This document shows, piece after piece, positions 6,514-13,413 of a stretch of 21,224 nt of DNA (its first letter is position 1; each line of letters starts with the position of its first letter). The stretch lies in contig JBBDSM010000139.1 in NCBI GenBank assembly GCA_040904945.1, positions 1 through 21,224 on the forward strand, read 5' to 3'. Source of the stretch: JAWLHJ01 sp040904945 (GTDB lineage: Bacteria > Gemmatimonadota > Gemmatimonadetes > Longimicrobiales > Gaopeijiaceae). The notes below the pieces were generated by a model that worked only from the letters and a program-made list of their open reading frames with translations, was not told the origin of the DNA and ran no database searches. The position numbers were made by a program, and so were the translations under genes.

Positions 6514-9213
6514 ATGGGCAGACGGATGCTACATGCCACCGGGTCGACGCTGCTGCTTCTCCTCACGCTGGCGGTTCCGGCGTGGGCGCAGAACCGGGTC
6601 ACCACCCCGGAGCAGCAGTTCGGCCACGAGCTCGGTGCCGACTACGAGTTGATCGATTACGAGCAGCTCCACGATTACTGGATCGAGCTGGCCAACCAGT
6701 CGGACCGGATGGTGCTCGACACCATCGGGCTCACGGAGGAAGGGCGTCCGCAAATCCAAGCGATCATCACTTCTCCCGAGAACCACGCGAACATCGATCG
6801 GTACCGGGAGATCGCTGAGCGGCTCGCGAAGGCCGAGGGCGTGAGCGAGGAGGAGGCCCGCAGGCTGGCCGACGAGGGGAAGGCCATCATCTGGATCGAC
6901 GGGGGACTGCACGCGACCGAGGTGCTCGGTGCGCAGCAGCTCACGGAGATGGTCTATAGGCTGAACGACTACACCGACGCCGAGACCGAGCGCATCCTGG
7001 ACGACGTCATGATCCTCGCGACGCACGCGAACCCGGACGGCATGGAGCTGGTCTCCGACTGGTACATGCGCAACGACGATCCGCTCGAGCGGAGCTCGTC
7101 GGGCATTCCGGTGCTCTATCAGAAGTACGCGGGCCACGACAACAACCGCGATTTCTACATGGCGGCGCTCGCCGAGACGCAGAACATGAACGTCTCCATG
7201 TACCGCGAGTGGTTCCCGCAGATCGTGTACAACCACCATCAGACGGGACCGGCCGGCACCGTGATGTTCGCGCCGCCGTTCCGCGATCCGCCGAATCACT
7301 ACCTCGACGGGCTCATCATGACGAGCCTCGATCAGGTCGGCTCGGCCATGCACCACCGCTTCGTGCGGGAGGGCAAGGGTGGCACGACCATGCGCTCGGG
7401 CGCCTCGTACTCCACCTGGTGGAACGGCGGTCTCCGCACCACGCCGTACTTCAAGAACATGATCGGACTGCTGACGGAGACGATCGGCCATCCGACGCCC
7501 ATCGAGATTCCGTTCGTTCCCCGGACGCAGTATCCGTCGGCGGATTATCCGCTTCCCATCGAGCCGGGTCCGTGGCATTTCCGGCAGTCCGTAGAGTACT
7601 CGCAGACCGCCAACTGGGCCGTGCTCGACTACGCGTCGCGCAACTCGGACCTGTTGCTGTTCAACATCTGGCGCATGGGGATGAACTCCATCGAGCGGGG
7701 GAGCCGGGATTCCTGGACCACCCTGCCGTTCGAGATCGACGAAGCCACCGAGGAGATGAACCGCGGTGACCGAACGGACTGGGCGCGTTTCCTGCGCGAT
7801 CCGGACGACCGTGAGCCGCGCGGCTTCATCATCCCGTCGGACCAGGTCGACTTCCCGACCGCGACCAAGTTCGTCAACACACTGCTGTACAACGGCGTCG
7901 ACGTGCATCGCGCGACCGCCGACTTCACGGTGCAGGGCGAGTCCTACCCGGCGGGATCCTACGTCGTGAAGGGCGACCAGGCGTTCCGCCCGCACGTTCT
8001 CGACATGTTCGAGGAGCAGCAGCACCCGAACGACTTCGCCTTTCCGGGCGCTCCGCCGACCGCTCCATACGACAACACCGGCTGGACGCTCGCGTGGCAG
8101 ATGGGCGTCGAGTTCGACCGCGTCATGGAAGGGTTCGACGGACCGTTCGCGCTCATCCCCGATATCATCGACACGCCCCCAGCCGGGACGGTGGCGGGCC
8201 TTCCGAACGCGGGCGGGTACCTCGTCGCCCACATCAACGACGCGTTCACGGCGGTAAACCGAGTGCTCGGTTCCGGTGGAGGCGTGTGGTGGTATACCGA
8301 GCCCGTCACCGCCGGTGGCGAGACGTTCGACACGGGTGCGTTCTACCTCGAGACGGACCGAAGCACGGTCCAGGCCCTGGCAGAGGAGAAGGGACTCAGC
8401 TTCGTGGGCGTGGCGAGTAGGCCGTCGGGGTCCGCCATGGAGCTCGAGCCGGTGAAGATCGGTTTGGTCGACGAGTACGGCGGCTCCATGCCGTCCGGCT
8501 GGACGCGGATGATCCTCGAGGACTTCGAGTTCGACTTCGAGCTCGTCTTCCCGCCGGATCTCGATTCCGGAGATCTCTCCGAGTACGACGTGCTCCTGTT
8601 CGAGGATGGCATCATCCCGGAGGAGGACCGGGAGGGCCGGATGGGTATCGATCCGGAGACGATCCCGGCGAATTACCGGGATCGCCTCGGGCTTCTGACC
8701 GTAGCCAACTCCGTGCCCAGGGTGCTCGACTTCGTCCGGGAGGGTGGAGCGGCCATCGCCATCGGATCGTCGGCGAGTCTGGCATACCACGCCGGGCTTC
8801 CGGTGGAGAACCATCTCGTGGAGGGCGGCGAGCCGCTCACGCGTGAGGACTACTTCACGCCCGGCTCCATCCTCGAGATGCGGGTCGACCATCAGAGCCC
8901 GTTGACGCACGGGTACGACGACCGTGTCGACGTGCTGTTCAGCCACAGCCCGACCTTCCGCATCCGCCCGGACGCCGAGGGCGTGCGACGGATCGGCTGG
9001 TACGATTCGGCCGAGCCGCTCAAGAGCGGGTGGTCCTGGGGTCAGCAGTACCTGGAGGACGGGGTCGGCGCGTTCGAGGCCGACTACGGAGAGGGCAAGA
9101 TGTTCATCTTCGGGCCGAAGATCACGTTCCGCGCGCAGTCGCACGGAACGTTCGGCTTCCTGTTCAACGGGATCTATTACGGCGCGCTCGGGCAGCGGCC
9201 GGTGTCCCAGTAA
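6514..9213 (+). CDS. Secreted M14 zinc carboxypeptidase-like protein (second paralogue) with C-terminal GATase-like domain
   Basis: From ATG 6514 the protein has 899 residues and a classic signal peptide (MGRRMLHATGSTLLLLLTLAVPAWAQ, cleavage expected after AWA). M14 zinc ligands are His133 and Glu136 in GGLHATEVLG and His241 in IVYNHHQTGP; the likely catalytic Glu is Glu322 in LLTETIGHP. The motif NPDGMELV lies between them. From about residue 640 comes an alpha/beta domain (KIGLVDEYGGSMPSGWTRM, DVLLFEDGIIP, GGAAIAIGSSASLAY) like the one in the protein encoded at 188, again without a nucleophilic Cys. The two paralogues share architecture but differ clearly in motifs, so they probably have different substrates. 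The gene is the last before the terminator at 9283. Confidence 0.9.
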   Translation: MGRRMLHATGSTLLLLLTLAVPAWAQNRVTTPEQQFGHELGADYELIDYEQLHDYWIELANQSDRMVLDTIGLTEEGRPQIQAIITSPENHANIDRYREIAERLAKAEGVSEEEARRLADEGKAIIWIDGGLHATEVLGAQQLTEMVYRLNDYTDAETERILDDVMILATHANPDGMELVSDWYMRNDDPLERSSSGIPVLYQKYAGHDNNRDFYMAALAETQNMNVSMYREWFPQIVYNHHQTGPAGTVMFAPPFRDPPNHYLDGLIMTSLDQVGSAMHHRFVREGKGGTTMRSGASYSTWWNGGLRTTPYFKNMIGLLTETIGHPTPIEIPFVPRTQYPSADYPLPIEPGPWHFRQSVEYSQTANWAVLDYASRNSDLLLFNIWRMGMNSIERGSRDSWTTLPFEIDEATEEMNRGDRTDWARFLRDPDDREPRGFIIPSDQVDFPTATKFVNTLLYNGVDVHRATADFTVQGESYPAGSYVVKGDQAFRPHVLDMFEEQQHPNDFAFPGAPPTAPYDNTGWTLAWQMGVEFDRVMEGFDGPFALIPDIIDTPPAGTVAGLPNAGGYLVAHINDAFTAVNRVLGSGGGVWWYTEPVTAGGETFDTGAFYLETDRSTVQALAEEKGLSFVGVASRPSGSAMELEPVKIGLVDEYGGSMPSGWTRMILEDFEFDFELVFPPDLDSGDLSEYDVLLFEDGIIPEEDREGRMGIDPETIPANYRDRLGLLTVANSVPRVLDFVREGGAAIAIGSSASLAYHAGLPVENHLVEGGEPLTREDYFTPGSILEMRVDHQSPLTHGYDDRVDVLFSHSPTFRIRPDAEGVRRIGWYDSAEPLKSGWSWGQQYLEDGVGAFEADYGEGKMFIFGPKITFRAQSHGTFGFLFNGIYYGALGQRPVSQ

Positions 9214-9220
9214 AAGGACC

Positions 9221-9262
9221 CCCGGTCGGGTTCCCCCGGTAGGGTTTTCCCGGTAGGGGGCC
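9221..9262 (+). repeat. Three-copy 14-bp tandem repeat (CCCGGTMGGG core)
   Basis: Immediately after the second M14 stop codon, cccggtcggg (9221), cccggtaggg (9235) and cccggtaggg (9249) recur with an exact 14-base period. The 4-base spacers are ttcc and tttt, followed by ggcc. Each core is itself a near-palindrome (CCC...GGG). It lies in the 3' untranslated region just before the terminator hairpin. Confidence 0.8.
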
Positions 9263-9282
9263 CGCTCGGGGTGGCGAAACGG

Positions 9283-9325
9283 AAGCCCCCTCATCGGTCG
9301 TGCGTGACCGGTGCGGGGGCTTTCT
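9283..9325 (+). terminator. Intrinsic terminator of the second M14 gene
   Basis: The left arm 9283-9299 (AAGCCCCCTCATCGGTC) pairs with the right arm 9306-9322 (GACCGGTGCGGGGGCTT) around a 6-base loop. There is one mismatch and one G-U pair. A short T-rich tail (TTTCTC) follows. The strong GC stem makes it a good terminator for plus-strand transcription, though the U-tract is short. Confidence 0.75.
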
Positions 9326-9551
9326 CGTAGCGCTCGGGTGCTGTTGTATCTCTCCTTGGAAGTCGTTCGAAGTTCGAACGGTCGTCTCCGGTCGCGCCCA
9401 GAATGAAGACGGATCGGAAGCGCCGGTGTGGCAAGGAGATACGCGCCCGGAGACACCCTTCCCGCGCTTCGTTGGATCGTTCGAGTGTCGAACGACTTTC
9501 GAAGCGCGTGCGGAAGCCGAGGGAGCCGAGGGAGTCGGACTTCCCCGCACG
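9326..9551. other. Non-coding island between converging terminators, with a pair of inverted 24-bp palindromic elements
   Basis: No credible gene is seen in this stretch; open frames here have no ribosome binding site, no recognisable family and extend through csp antisense. It holds two related elements, aagtcgttcga-NNN-tcgaacgRtc, at 9360-9383 (forward) and 9475-9498 (reverse). Each contains a perfect 7-bp inverted repeat, CGTTCGA/TCGAACG, with a 3-base centre (AGT or GTG). They could be protein-binding sites or the ends of a small structured element. The remainder shows nothing recognisable. Confidence 0.5.
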
Positions 9552-9585
9552 AAAAAACGGACCGCCCGGTCTCCCGGACGGCCCG
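9552..9585 (-). terminator. Intrinsic terminator of csp
   Basis: On the minus strand a 12-bp stem (9574-9585 with 9558-9569, two G-U pairs) closes a 4-base loop (9570-9573). A run of six T follows (9552-9557 read in complement). It lies about 50 bases past the csp stop codon and is a textbook Rho-independent terminator. Confidence 0.88.
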
Positions 9586-9636
9586 CTTCCTTTCAGCTCA
9601 GCGGCCCGTAGGCCGCCGGATGGTCGAATCGACCGT

Positions 9637-9843
9637 TTACTGCTGGACGACGTTCTCCGCCGCCGGACCCTTCGTGCCCTGCACGAGGTCGAACTCCACA
9701 GTCGCGCCCTCGGCGAGAGTCTTGAAACCCTCGGCCTGGATCGCGCTGTGATGGACGAAGCAATCCTTGCTACCGTCCTCCGGCGTGATGAATCCGAAGC
9801 CCTTCTGATCGTTGAACCACTTTACTGTGCCTTGAGTACGCAT
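9637..9843 (-). CDS. csp: Cold-shock domain protein (CspA family)
   Basis: This 68-residue single cold-shock domain is an RNA chaperone of the OB fold that binds single-stranded RNA or DNA in the cytoplasm. The RNA-binding motifs are intact: KWFNDQKGFGFI (RNP1, residues 8-19) and DCFVHHSAI (RNP2), followed by the usual EGATVEFDLVQGTKGPAAENV end. A strong Shine-Dalgarno GAGGAG (9852-9857 in complement) sits 8 bases before the ATG. The gene is monocistronic: it has its own terminator downstream, and the glpD terminator lies upstream. The species probably has other csp copies, so no specific paralogue letter is given. Confidence 0.97.
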   Translation of the reverse strand: MRTQGTVKWFNDQKGFGFITPEDGSKDCFVHHSAIQAEGFKTLAEGATVEFDLVQGTKGPAAENVVQQ

Positions 9844-9908
9844 CGTCGCGTCTCCTCGGTGTTGCGATGGCCGGAGTTACGATGATTCGTACTACCCGAC
9901 TACCTGAT

Positions 9909-9949
9909 TGCGCGGAACTCCCCGCGCGGTGCGTGGCCTATTTGGCCAC
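9909..9949 (-). promoter_or_regulatory. Two hairpins upstream of csp (possible leader structure)
   Basis: Between the glpD terminator and csp, two inverted repeats are visible: GTGGCC-TATTT-GGCCAC at 9933-9949 and GCGCGG...CCGCGC at 9910-9927. If the csp transcript starts upstream of them, they would fold in a leader of about 100 bases. Long structured leaders are typical of cold-regulated csp mRNAs. No confident -35/-10 pair could be assigned, so they might instead belong to glpD termination or be operator DNA. Confidence 0.35.
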
Positions 9950-9989
9950 AAAAAAAGGGGCGCCGATCTTTCGAAGAAGACCGCCGCCC
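9950..9989 (-). terminator. Intrinsic terminator of glpD
   Basis: On the minus strand a 13-bp stem (9977-9989 with 9958-9970; one mismatch, one G-U pair) has a 6-base loop. It is followed by C and seven T (9950-9956 in complement). It lies about 100 bases past the glpD stop; the DNA between (9990-10086) shows no gene. Confidence 0.88.
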
Positions 9990-10086
9990 TCGATCAAGAT
10001 CTGTTGTCTACAACTGCAGACTCGTGCCACAAGGGTCGCGGAAGGGGTGGGTGTCGTCAACAGGGGGGCTTCGGCTCGACCCCGCG

Positions 10087-11670
10087 TCAGCACTCCGACC
10101 CTCCGGGTAGGTAACCCGCCGCGATGTCGCCGAAGGCGCGTATCTCATCGGCGATCCACCCCTCACCCCGGCCGAGCTCCTGCGCCATGATCCGCGCTAC
10201 CGCAGGCGCCGCTTCCAGGGCGGCACGCGCGTCGAACACCAGCGAGCGCGTCCGCCGCGAGAGCACATCATCGACGGTGCGAGCCATCTCCTCACGGCAG
10301 GCCCAGACGACTTCGGCGCCGATCATGTCGAGCCGCGGGTGGACCCGTTCACCTAGATCGTCGTGATCATCCGCGAGTTCCAGGACGCGCTGGGCGTCGG
10401 CACCGTAGACCGACAAGGCCCCGTATCGCTCGGCGTGCTGGTGGTACCCGTGGATGTTGAGCTCCGCCGTGACGCAGCGGGCGGGGGCGAGGTCTCCGAG
10501 CGTCTCGGCGGCGTCGACCGCGTCCTCGGCCATCTTGCGGTAGGTGGTCCACTTGCCGCCTGCCACGGTGAGCATGCCCGACCCGCTCACGCGGAGCGCG
10601 TGCTCACGGGAGATCTCGGAGGTGTCGTTCGCGTCGACCTCCGCGACCAACGGCCGGATGCCGGTGAATATGCTCAGCACGTCGTCGATGGTCGGATCAC
10701 GGGTGAGGTATCGGGCGGCGTGCGTAACCAGGAAGTCGATCTCCTCACGCAGCGCGCGGGGCTCGAGCGTGGCCTCGTCCACCGGGGTGTCCGTCGTGCC
10801 CACCACGACGCGGTTCCGCCACGGGATCGCGAAGAGGACCCGCCCGTCGTCGGTCTGGGGCACCATAATGGCCGAGGAGCCCGGGAGGAAGCTGCGGTCC
10901 AGCACGATGTGCACGCCCTGGCTCGGCCGGATGATGGGCTTCGCCGCGGGTTCGTCCATGGAGCGGACCGCGTCGGCGAATGCTCCGGTCGCGTTCACGA
11001 CGGCGCGTCCACGGATCTCCAGGACCCGCCCGGATTCTGCGTCGCGAACGCTCACGCCCGCCACGAATCCCTTCTGGTTCTTCAGGATTCCGATGACCGG
11101 CGCATAGTTCAGGAGCGTGGCCCCCTGCTCGGCCGCCGTCATGGCGAGGTGGATCAGAAGGCGTGCGTCGTCGAACTGACCATCGTGATAGACGACGCCT
11201 CCTCTCAGTCCCTCGGTCTCGATGGTCGGGATCCGCGCGACCGTTTCCTCGACCGACAGGTTCTTCGACTGGCCGAAGCCGTACTTCCCAGCAAGCACGT
11301 CGTAGACCCGCATCCCGATGCCGTAGAAAGGCGCCTCCCACCAACGGTAGTTGGGGACGATGAACGGCAGGTCCGTCACGAGGTGCGGCGCGTTCTTGCG
11401 GAGGATCCCGCGTTCCTTGAGCGCCTCCATGACCAGCGGGACGTTCCCCTGCTGGAGGTAGCGCACGCCGCCGTGGACCAGTTTGGTCGAGCGGCTGGAG
11501 GTGCCCTTGCCCAGGTCGCTCTGTTCGAGGAGGAGCACGTCGTGTCCCCGCGAGGCCGCGTCGACCGCGATACCGACGCCGGTCGCACCACCTCCGATGA
11601 CGATCAGGTCCCAGGGATTACCGGCATCCGCGCGTTCGTCGACGCGCTCGAGCATCTCGCTTCGGTTCAT
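10087..11670 (-). CDS. glpD: Aerobic glycerol-3-phosphate dehydrogenase (FAD-dependent)
   Basis: The enzyme oxidises sn-glycerol-3-phosphate to dihydroxyacetone phosphate, passing electrons to the quinone pool from the inner face of the membrane. The 527-residue length is normal. An FAD-binding Rossmann motif (LIVIGGGATGVGIAVDAASRG, 22-42 with GGGATG core) is followed by GTSSRSTKLVHGGVRYL, the characteristic GlpD/DAO signature. Further conserved blocks are NATGAFAD, PSQGVHIVLDR, IPWRNRVVVGTTDTP, FTGIRPLV and VAGGKWTTYRKMAEDAV; the C-terminal helical domain includes EEMARTVDDVLSRRTRSL. No glpK or glpF is adjacent, so the gene stands alone. No clear Shine-Dalgarno precedes the ATG at 11670. It has its own terminator and is divergent from the DUF3293 gene. 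Confidence 0.96.
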   Translation of the reverse strand: MNRSEMLERVDERADAGNPWDLIVIGGGATGVGIAVDAASRGHDVLLLEQSDLGKGTSSRSTKLVHGGVRYLQQGNVPLVMEALKERGILRKNAPHLVTDLPFIVPNYRWWEAPFYGIGMRVYDVLAGKYGFGQSKNLSVEETVARIPTIETEGLRGGVVYHDGQFDDARLLIHLAMTAAEQGATLLNYAPVIGILKNQKGFVAGVSVRDAESGRVLEIRGRAVVNATGAFADAVRSMDEPAAKPIIRPSQGVHIVLDRSFLPGSSAIMVPQTDDGRVLFAIPWRNRVVVGTTDTPVDEATLEPRALREEIDFLVTHAARYLTRDPTIDDVLSIFTGIRPLVAEVDANDTSEISREHALRVSGSGMLTVAGGKWTTYRKMAEDAVDAAETLGDLAPARCVTAELNIHGYHQHAERYGALSVYGADAQRVLELADDHDDLGERVHPRLDMIGAEVVWACREEMARTVDDVLSRRTRSLVFDARAALEAAPAVARIMAQELGRGEGWIADEIRAFGDIAAGYLPGGSEC

Positions 11671-11680
11671 TTACGTAGGG

Positions 11681-11711
11681 CGTGGGCTGGCGGGTCTCTG
11701 GCCCGCCCACG
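11681..11711. promoter_or_regulatory. Inverted repeat upstream of glpD
   Basis: A perfect 7-bp inverted repeat, CGTGGGC ... GCCCACG with a 17-base centre, lies 11-41 bases upstream of the glpD start codon in the 142-base divergent gap (11671-11812). It may be a leader hairpin or an operator. No strong promoter hexamers could be assigned to either divergent gene. Confidence 0.3.
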
Positions 11712-11812
11712 ATGGCCGGACGCCGTGCGAGCGGCAAGGGTATCGACCGGAACCAAGAACGGCGTGCTCGGGTTGAGTTCGCGGACGTTCCTCGACCGAG
11801 AACCAACGAACC

Positions 11813-12208
11813 GTGCACCCAGAGTATTTCCAGGTCCGCTTCCGAGCGCCGCGACATGCCGAGCCTTGGCCTCCGCGGTTTGTGATCCTCACGGCCTACG
11901 CGACGACGGGGACGTCATGGACCGAGGAGGAGAACGCGGACGCGGATCGGAAGCTGGAGGAGACCCTCCGAGCACGCGTGGGCGAGGGAGAGTCCGTTCA
12001 GCGGATCACCGGCTTCTCTCCCACCACCGGTCACGCCGAGCCCGGCTGGGCGGCGCCGCTCCCCTTCGAGGAAGCGTGCGACCTCGGTGCGCGTTTCCTG
12101 CAAGATGCGCTCTACGTGGTGCGGGAAGACCGGCTCTTCGTCTCGCATTGTGACGAGCGCAGGGCGCTGGAGCCGGTGGGGTTCTTCCGGGAGCGGCTGG
12201 AGAGGTAG
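11813..12208 (+). CDS. DUF3293 family protein
   Basis: This 131-residue cytoplasmic protein has no signal or membrane segment. The pattern RFVILTAYATTGTSWTEEENADADRKLEETL, then a Gly/Pro-rich middle with EPGWAAPLPFEEACDLGARFLQDALYVVREDRLFV, matches the DUF3293 family as remembered: an F-[IL]-T-A-x-[ND]-P-x-[GS] start, an E-E-N helix, and A-x-x-L-G-x-x-F-x-Q-[DN]-A-[IL]. The function of this family is unknown. The GTG start at 11813 lacks a clear Shine-Dalgarno, and no better in-frame start covers the conserved core. It converges with the DUF3006 gene, leaving 51 bases between the stops with no obvious terminator. Confidence 0.75.
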   Translation: MHPEYFQVRFRAPRHAEPWPPRFVILTAYATTGTSWTEEENADADRKLEETLRARVGEGESVQRITGFSPTTGHAEPGWAAPLPFEEACDLGARFLQDALYVVREDRLFVSHCDERRALEPVGFFRERLER

Positions 12209-12259
12209 AACACCGCGCTGAAATAGGCTCCCCGTTGTCGTCCGGGCGGCTGATCCTCG

Positions 12260-12556
12260 CTACAAGTCCACGTCGCCTCCGGGGTCTCGGCCCCGGAGGT
12301 CGTCGAGGATGTCCCGGGCCTCACGCTCCCGCGTGCTGCCTTCGTCGTCGTCGACGCGTGCGCTGAGCCAGGCCAGCGTCCCGGAGGGCGACACGGGTAC
12401 GCGTAGCACCGTCCCCTCACGCACCTGCACGCCGATGGCGGAGCGTGCGACCTCGGCGGTCCGCCCGGACGCGTCGTCGATCAGCACGACGGTCTCGCCC
12501 TCGATCCGGTCGACCACCCAAGAGCGGTCCTCCGCTTCCGCTGAGCCCTCCGTCAT
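12260..12556 (-). CDS. DUF3006 family protein, last gene of the vapB-led operon
   Basis: A small acidic protein of 98 residues. The stretch WVVDRIEGETVVLIDDASGRTAEVARSAIGVQVREGTVLRV follows the DUF3006 pattern: a short beta-rich domain beginning V-D-R-I-E-G-x-x-A-V-[VL]. No signal peptide is visible. Its ATG overlaps the stop of the upstream metallo-beta-lactamase-fold gene (ATGA, 12553-12556). In many Firmicutes, DUF3006 genes also sit next to ComEC-like hydrolase genes, so the pair is probably functional, with DUF3006 as a possible partner of unknown role. The C-terminus is charged and likely flexible. Confidence 0.72.
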   Translation of the reverse strand: MTEGSAEAEDRSWVVDRIEGETVVLIDDASGRTAEVARSAIGVQVREGTVLRVPVSPSGTLAWLSARVDDDEGSTREREARDILDDLRGRDPGGDVDL

Positions 12557-13413
12557 CGCGACTTCCCCACCATGTAGCTCCCATCCTGGTATCCGACGAT
12601 CGTGACCGTCCCCACGACGTCCGTCCGGTAGACCTCACGGGCGACCGCGGCGTAGGCCGCTAGGGACTCCCGATGTGGGTGTCCATAACCGTTGGCTCCC
12701 AGGGAGATGACGACCACTTCCGGTCGCGCAGTGTTCAGGAAGTCGTCGGTGAAGCCGTCGCGGCTTCCGTGGTGCGCGGCTTTCAAGAGGGTCACGTCGG
12801 GCACCACGTCATGATCGAGGAAGTGTGAGAGGAGCGGCCGCTCGGAGTCGCCGCTCAGGAAAGCCGCGAACTGGCCAAAGCGCACCACGACCCCCACGGA
12901 ACGGTCATTGTGGTCCACCTGGTTGGCCGGGGGCAAGGGGAGGACCTCCAGCGTCGCACTTCCGAGGGTGAGTGACCGTGGCACGGCTTCGAGATAGGGG
13001 ATGTCGGGCCGGTCTCGGAGCGCCCGCAGCAGGCCGAGGTAGGTCTCAGTGCTGTGCGGCTTTCCGCTGTCCATGTAGCTGCCGACGGGGAACGCCGCCA
13101 ACACGGCCTCCATCCCTCCGATGTGATCGGCGTGCGGATGCGTCGCGATCACCAGGTCGAGCCGCTCGACGCCGAGGTCACGGAGCTGTGCGGTGGGGTC
13201 GCCGGGTCCCGCGTCGATCAGCGCCGTCCGTCCCTCGGAGGTGCGGATGAGCGTGGCGTCGCCCTGACCGACGTCGAGGAACGTCACCTCGACGGCGGGA
13301 CGCGCCGGACCCCCGCGCGCCCGGCCGCTGCCGGCGCCGGGAGCGGGATCGCCGGGAGCGCCGCAGGCCAACGCGGCGAGCAGGAGGAGAGAAGACGCGA
13401 GGCCCCGGCCCAC
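12553..13413 (-). CDS. Exported ComEC/Rec2-like metallo-beta-lactamase-fold hydrolase
   Basis: This 286-residue protein has a hydrophobic N-terminus ending LLLLAALACGAP, a signal peptide with a possible lipid-modified Cys17, so it is likely periplasmic or membrane-anchored. The catalytic domain corresponds to the soluble metallo-beta-lactamase part of the competence protein ComEC: VTFLDVGQGDATLI, LIDAGPGD, the metal motif THPHADHIGG (His92, His94, Asp96, His97), FLSGDSE and LKAAHHGSRDG. No membrane channel domain is present, so it is a free-standing ComEC-like nuclease/phosphodiesterase-type protein, not a DNA transporter. The GTG start abuts the stop of the upstream glycosyltransferase (no gap), and its end overlaps DUF3006. 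Substrate unknown; nucleic acid or another phosphodiester is the family expectation. Confidence 0.88.
   Translation of the reverse strand: MGRGLASSLLLLAALACGAPGDPAPGAGSGRARGGPARPAVEVTFLDVGQGDATLIRTSEGRTALIDAGPGDPTAQLRDLGVERLDLVIATHPHADHIGGMEAVLAAFPVGSYMDSGKPHSTETYLGLLRALRDRPDIPYLEAVPRSLTLGSATLEVLPLPPANQVDHNDRSVGVVVRFGQFAAFLSGDSERPLLSHFLDHDVVPDVTLLKAAHHGSRDGFTDDFLNTARPEVVVISLGANGYGHPHRESLAAYAAVAREVYRTDVVGTVTIVGYQDGSYMVGKSR

Noticed and set aside
6529..9456. 975-codon open frame on the minus strand
   Set aside because: It runs antisense to the clear M14 gene. Its product is Arg/Gly/Val/His-rich with no family motif or signal, typical of the empty antisense frame in high-GC DNA.
9221..9498. CRISPR-like repeats
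   Set aside because: The repeats are too short (14-bp period, no spacers) or only two copies in inverted orientation, and no cas gene is nearby.
9300..9885. Plus-strand frames through the 9326-9551 island and across csp
   Set aside because: They read antisense through csp and its terminator, have no Shine-Dalgarno and no family resemblance.
10363..12153. 596-codon plus-strand open frame
   Set aside because: Antisense to glpD and then out of frame across the DUF3293 gene; no domain seen.
12553..13413. Competence DNA-uptake channel ComEC
   Set aside because: Only the soluble hydrolase part is present; the membrane channel (Competence) domain is absent, so natural transformation cannot be inferred.
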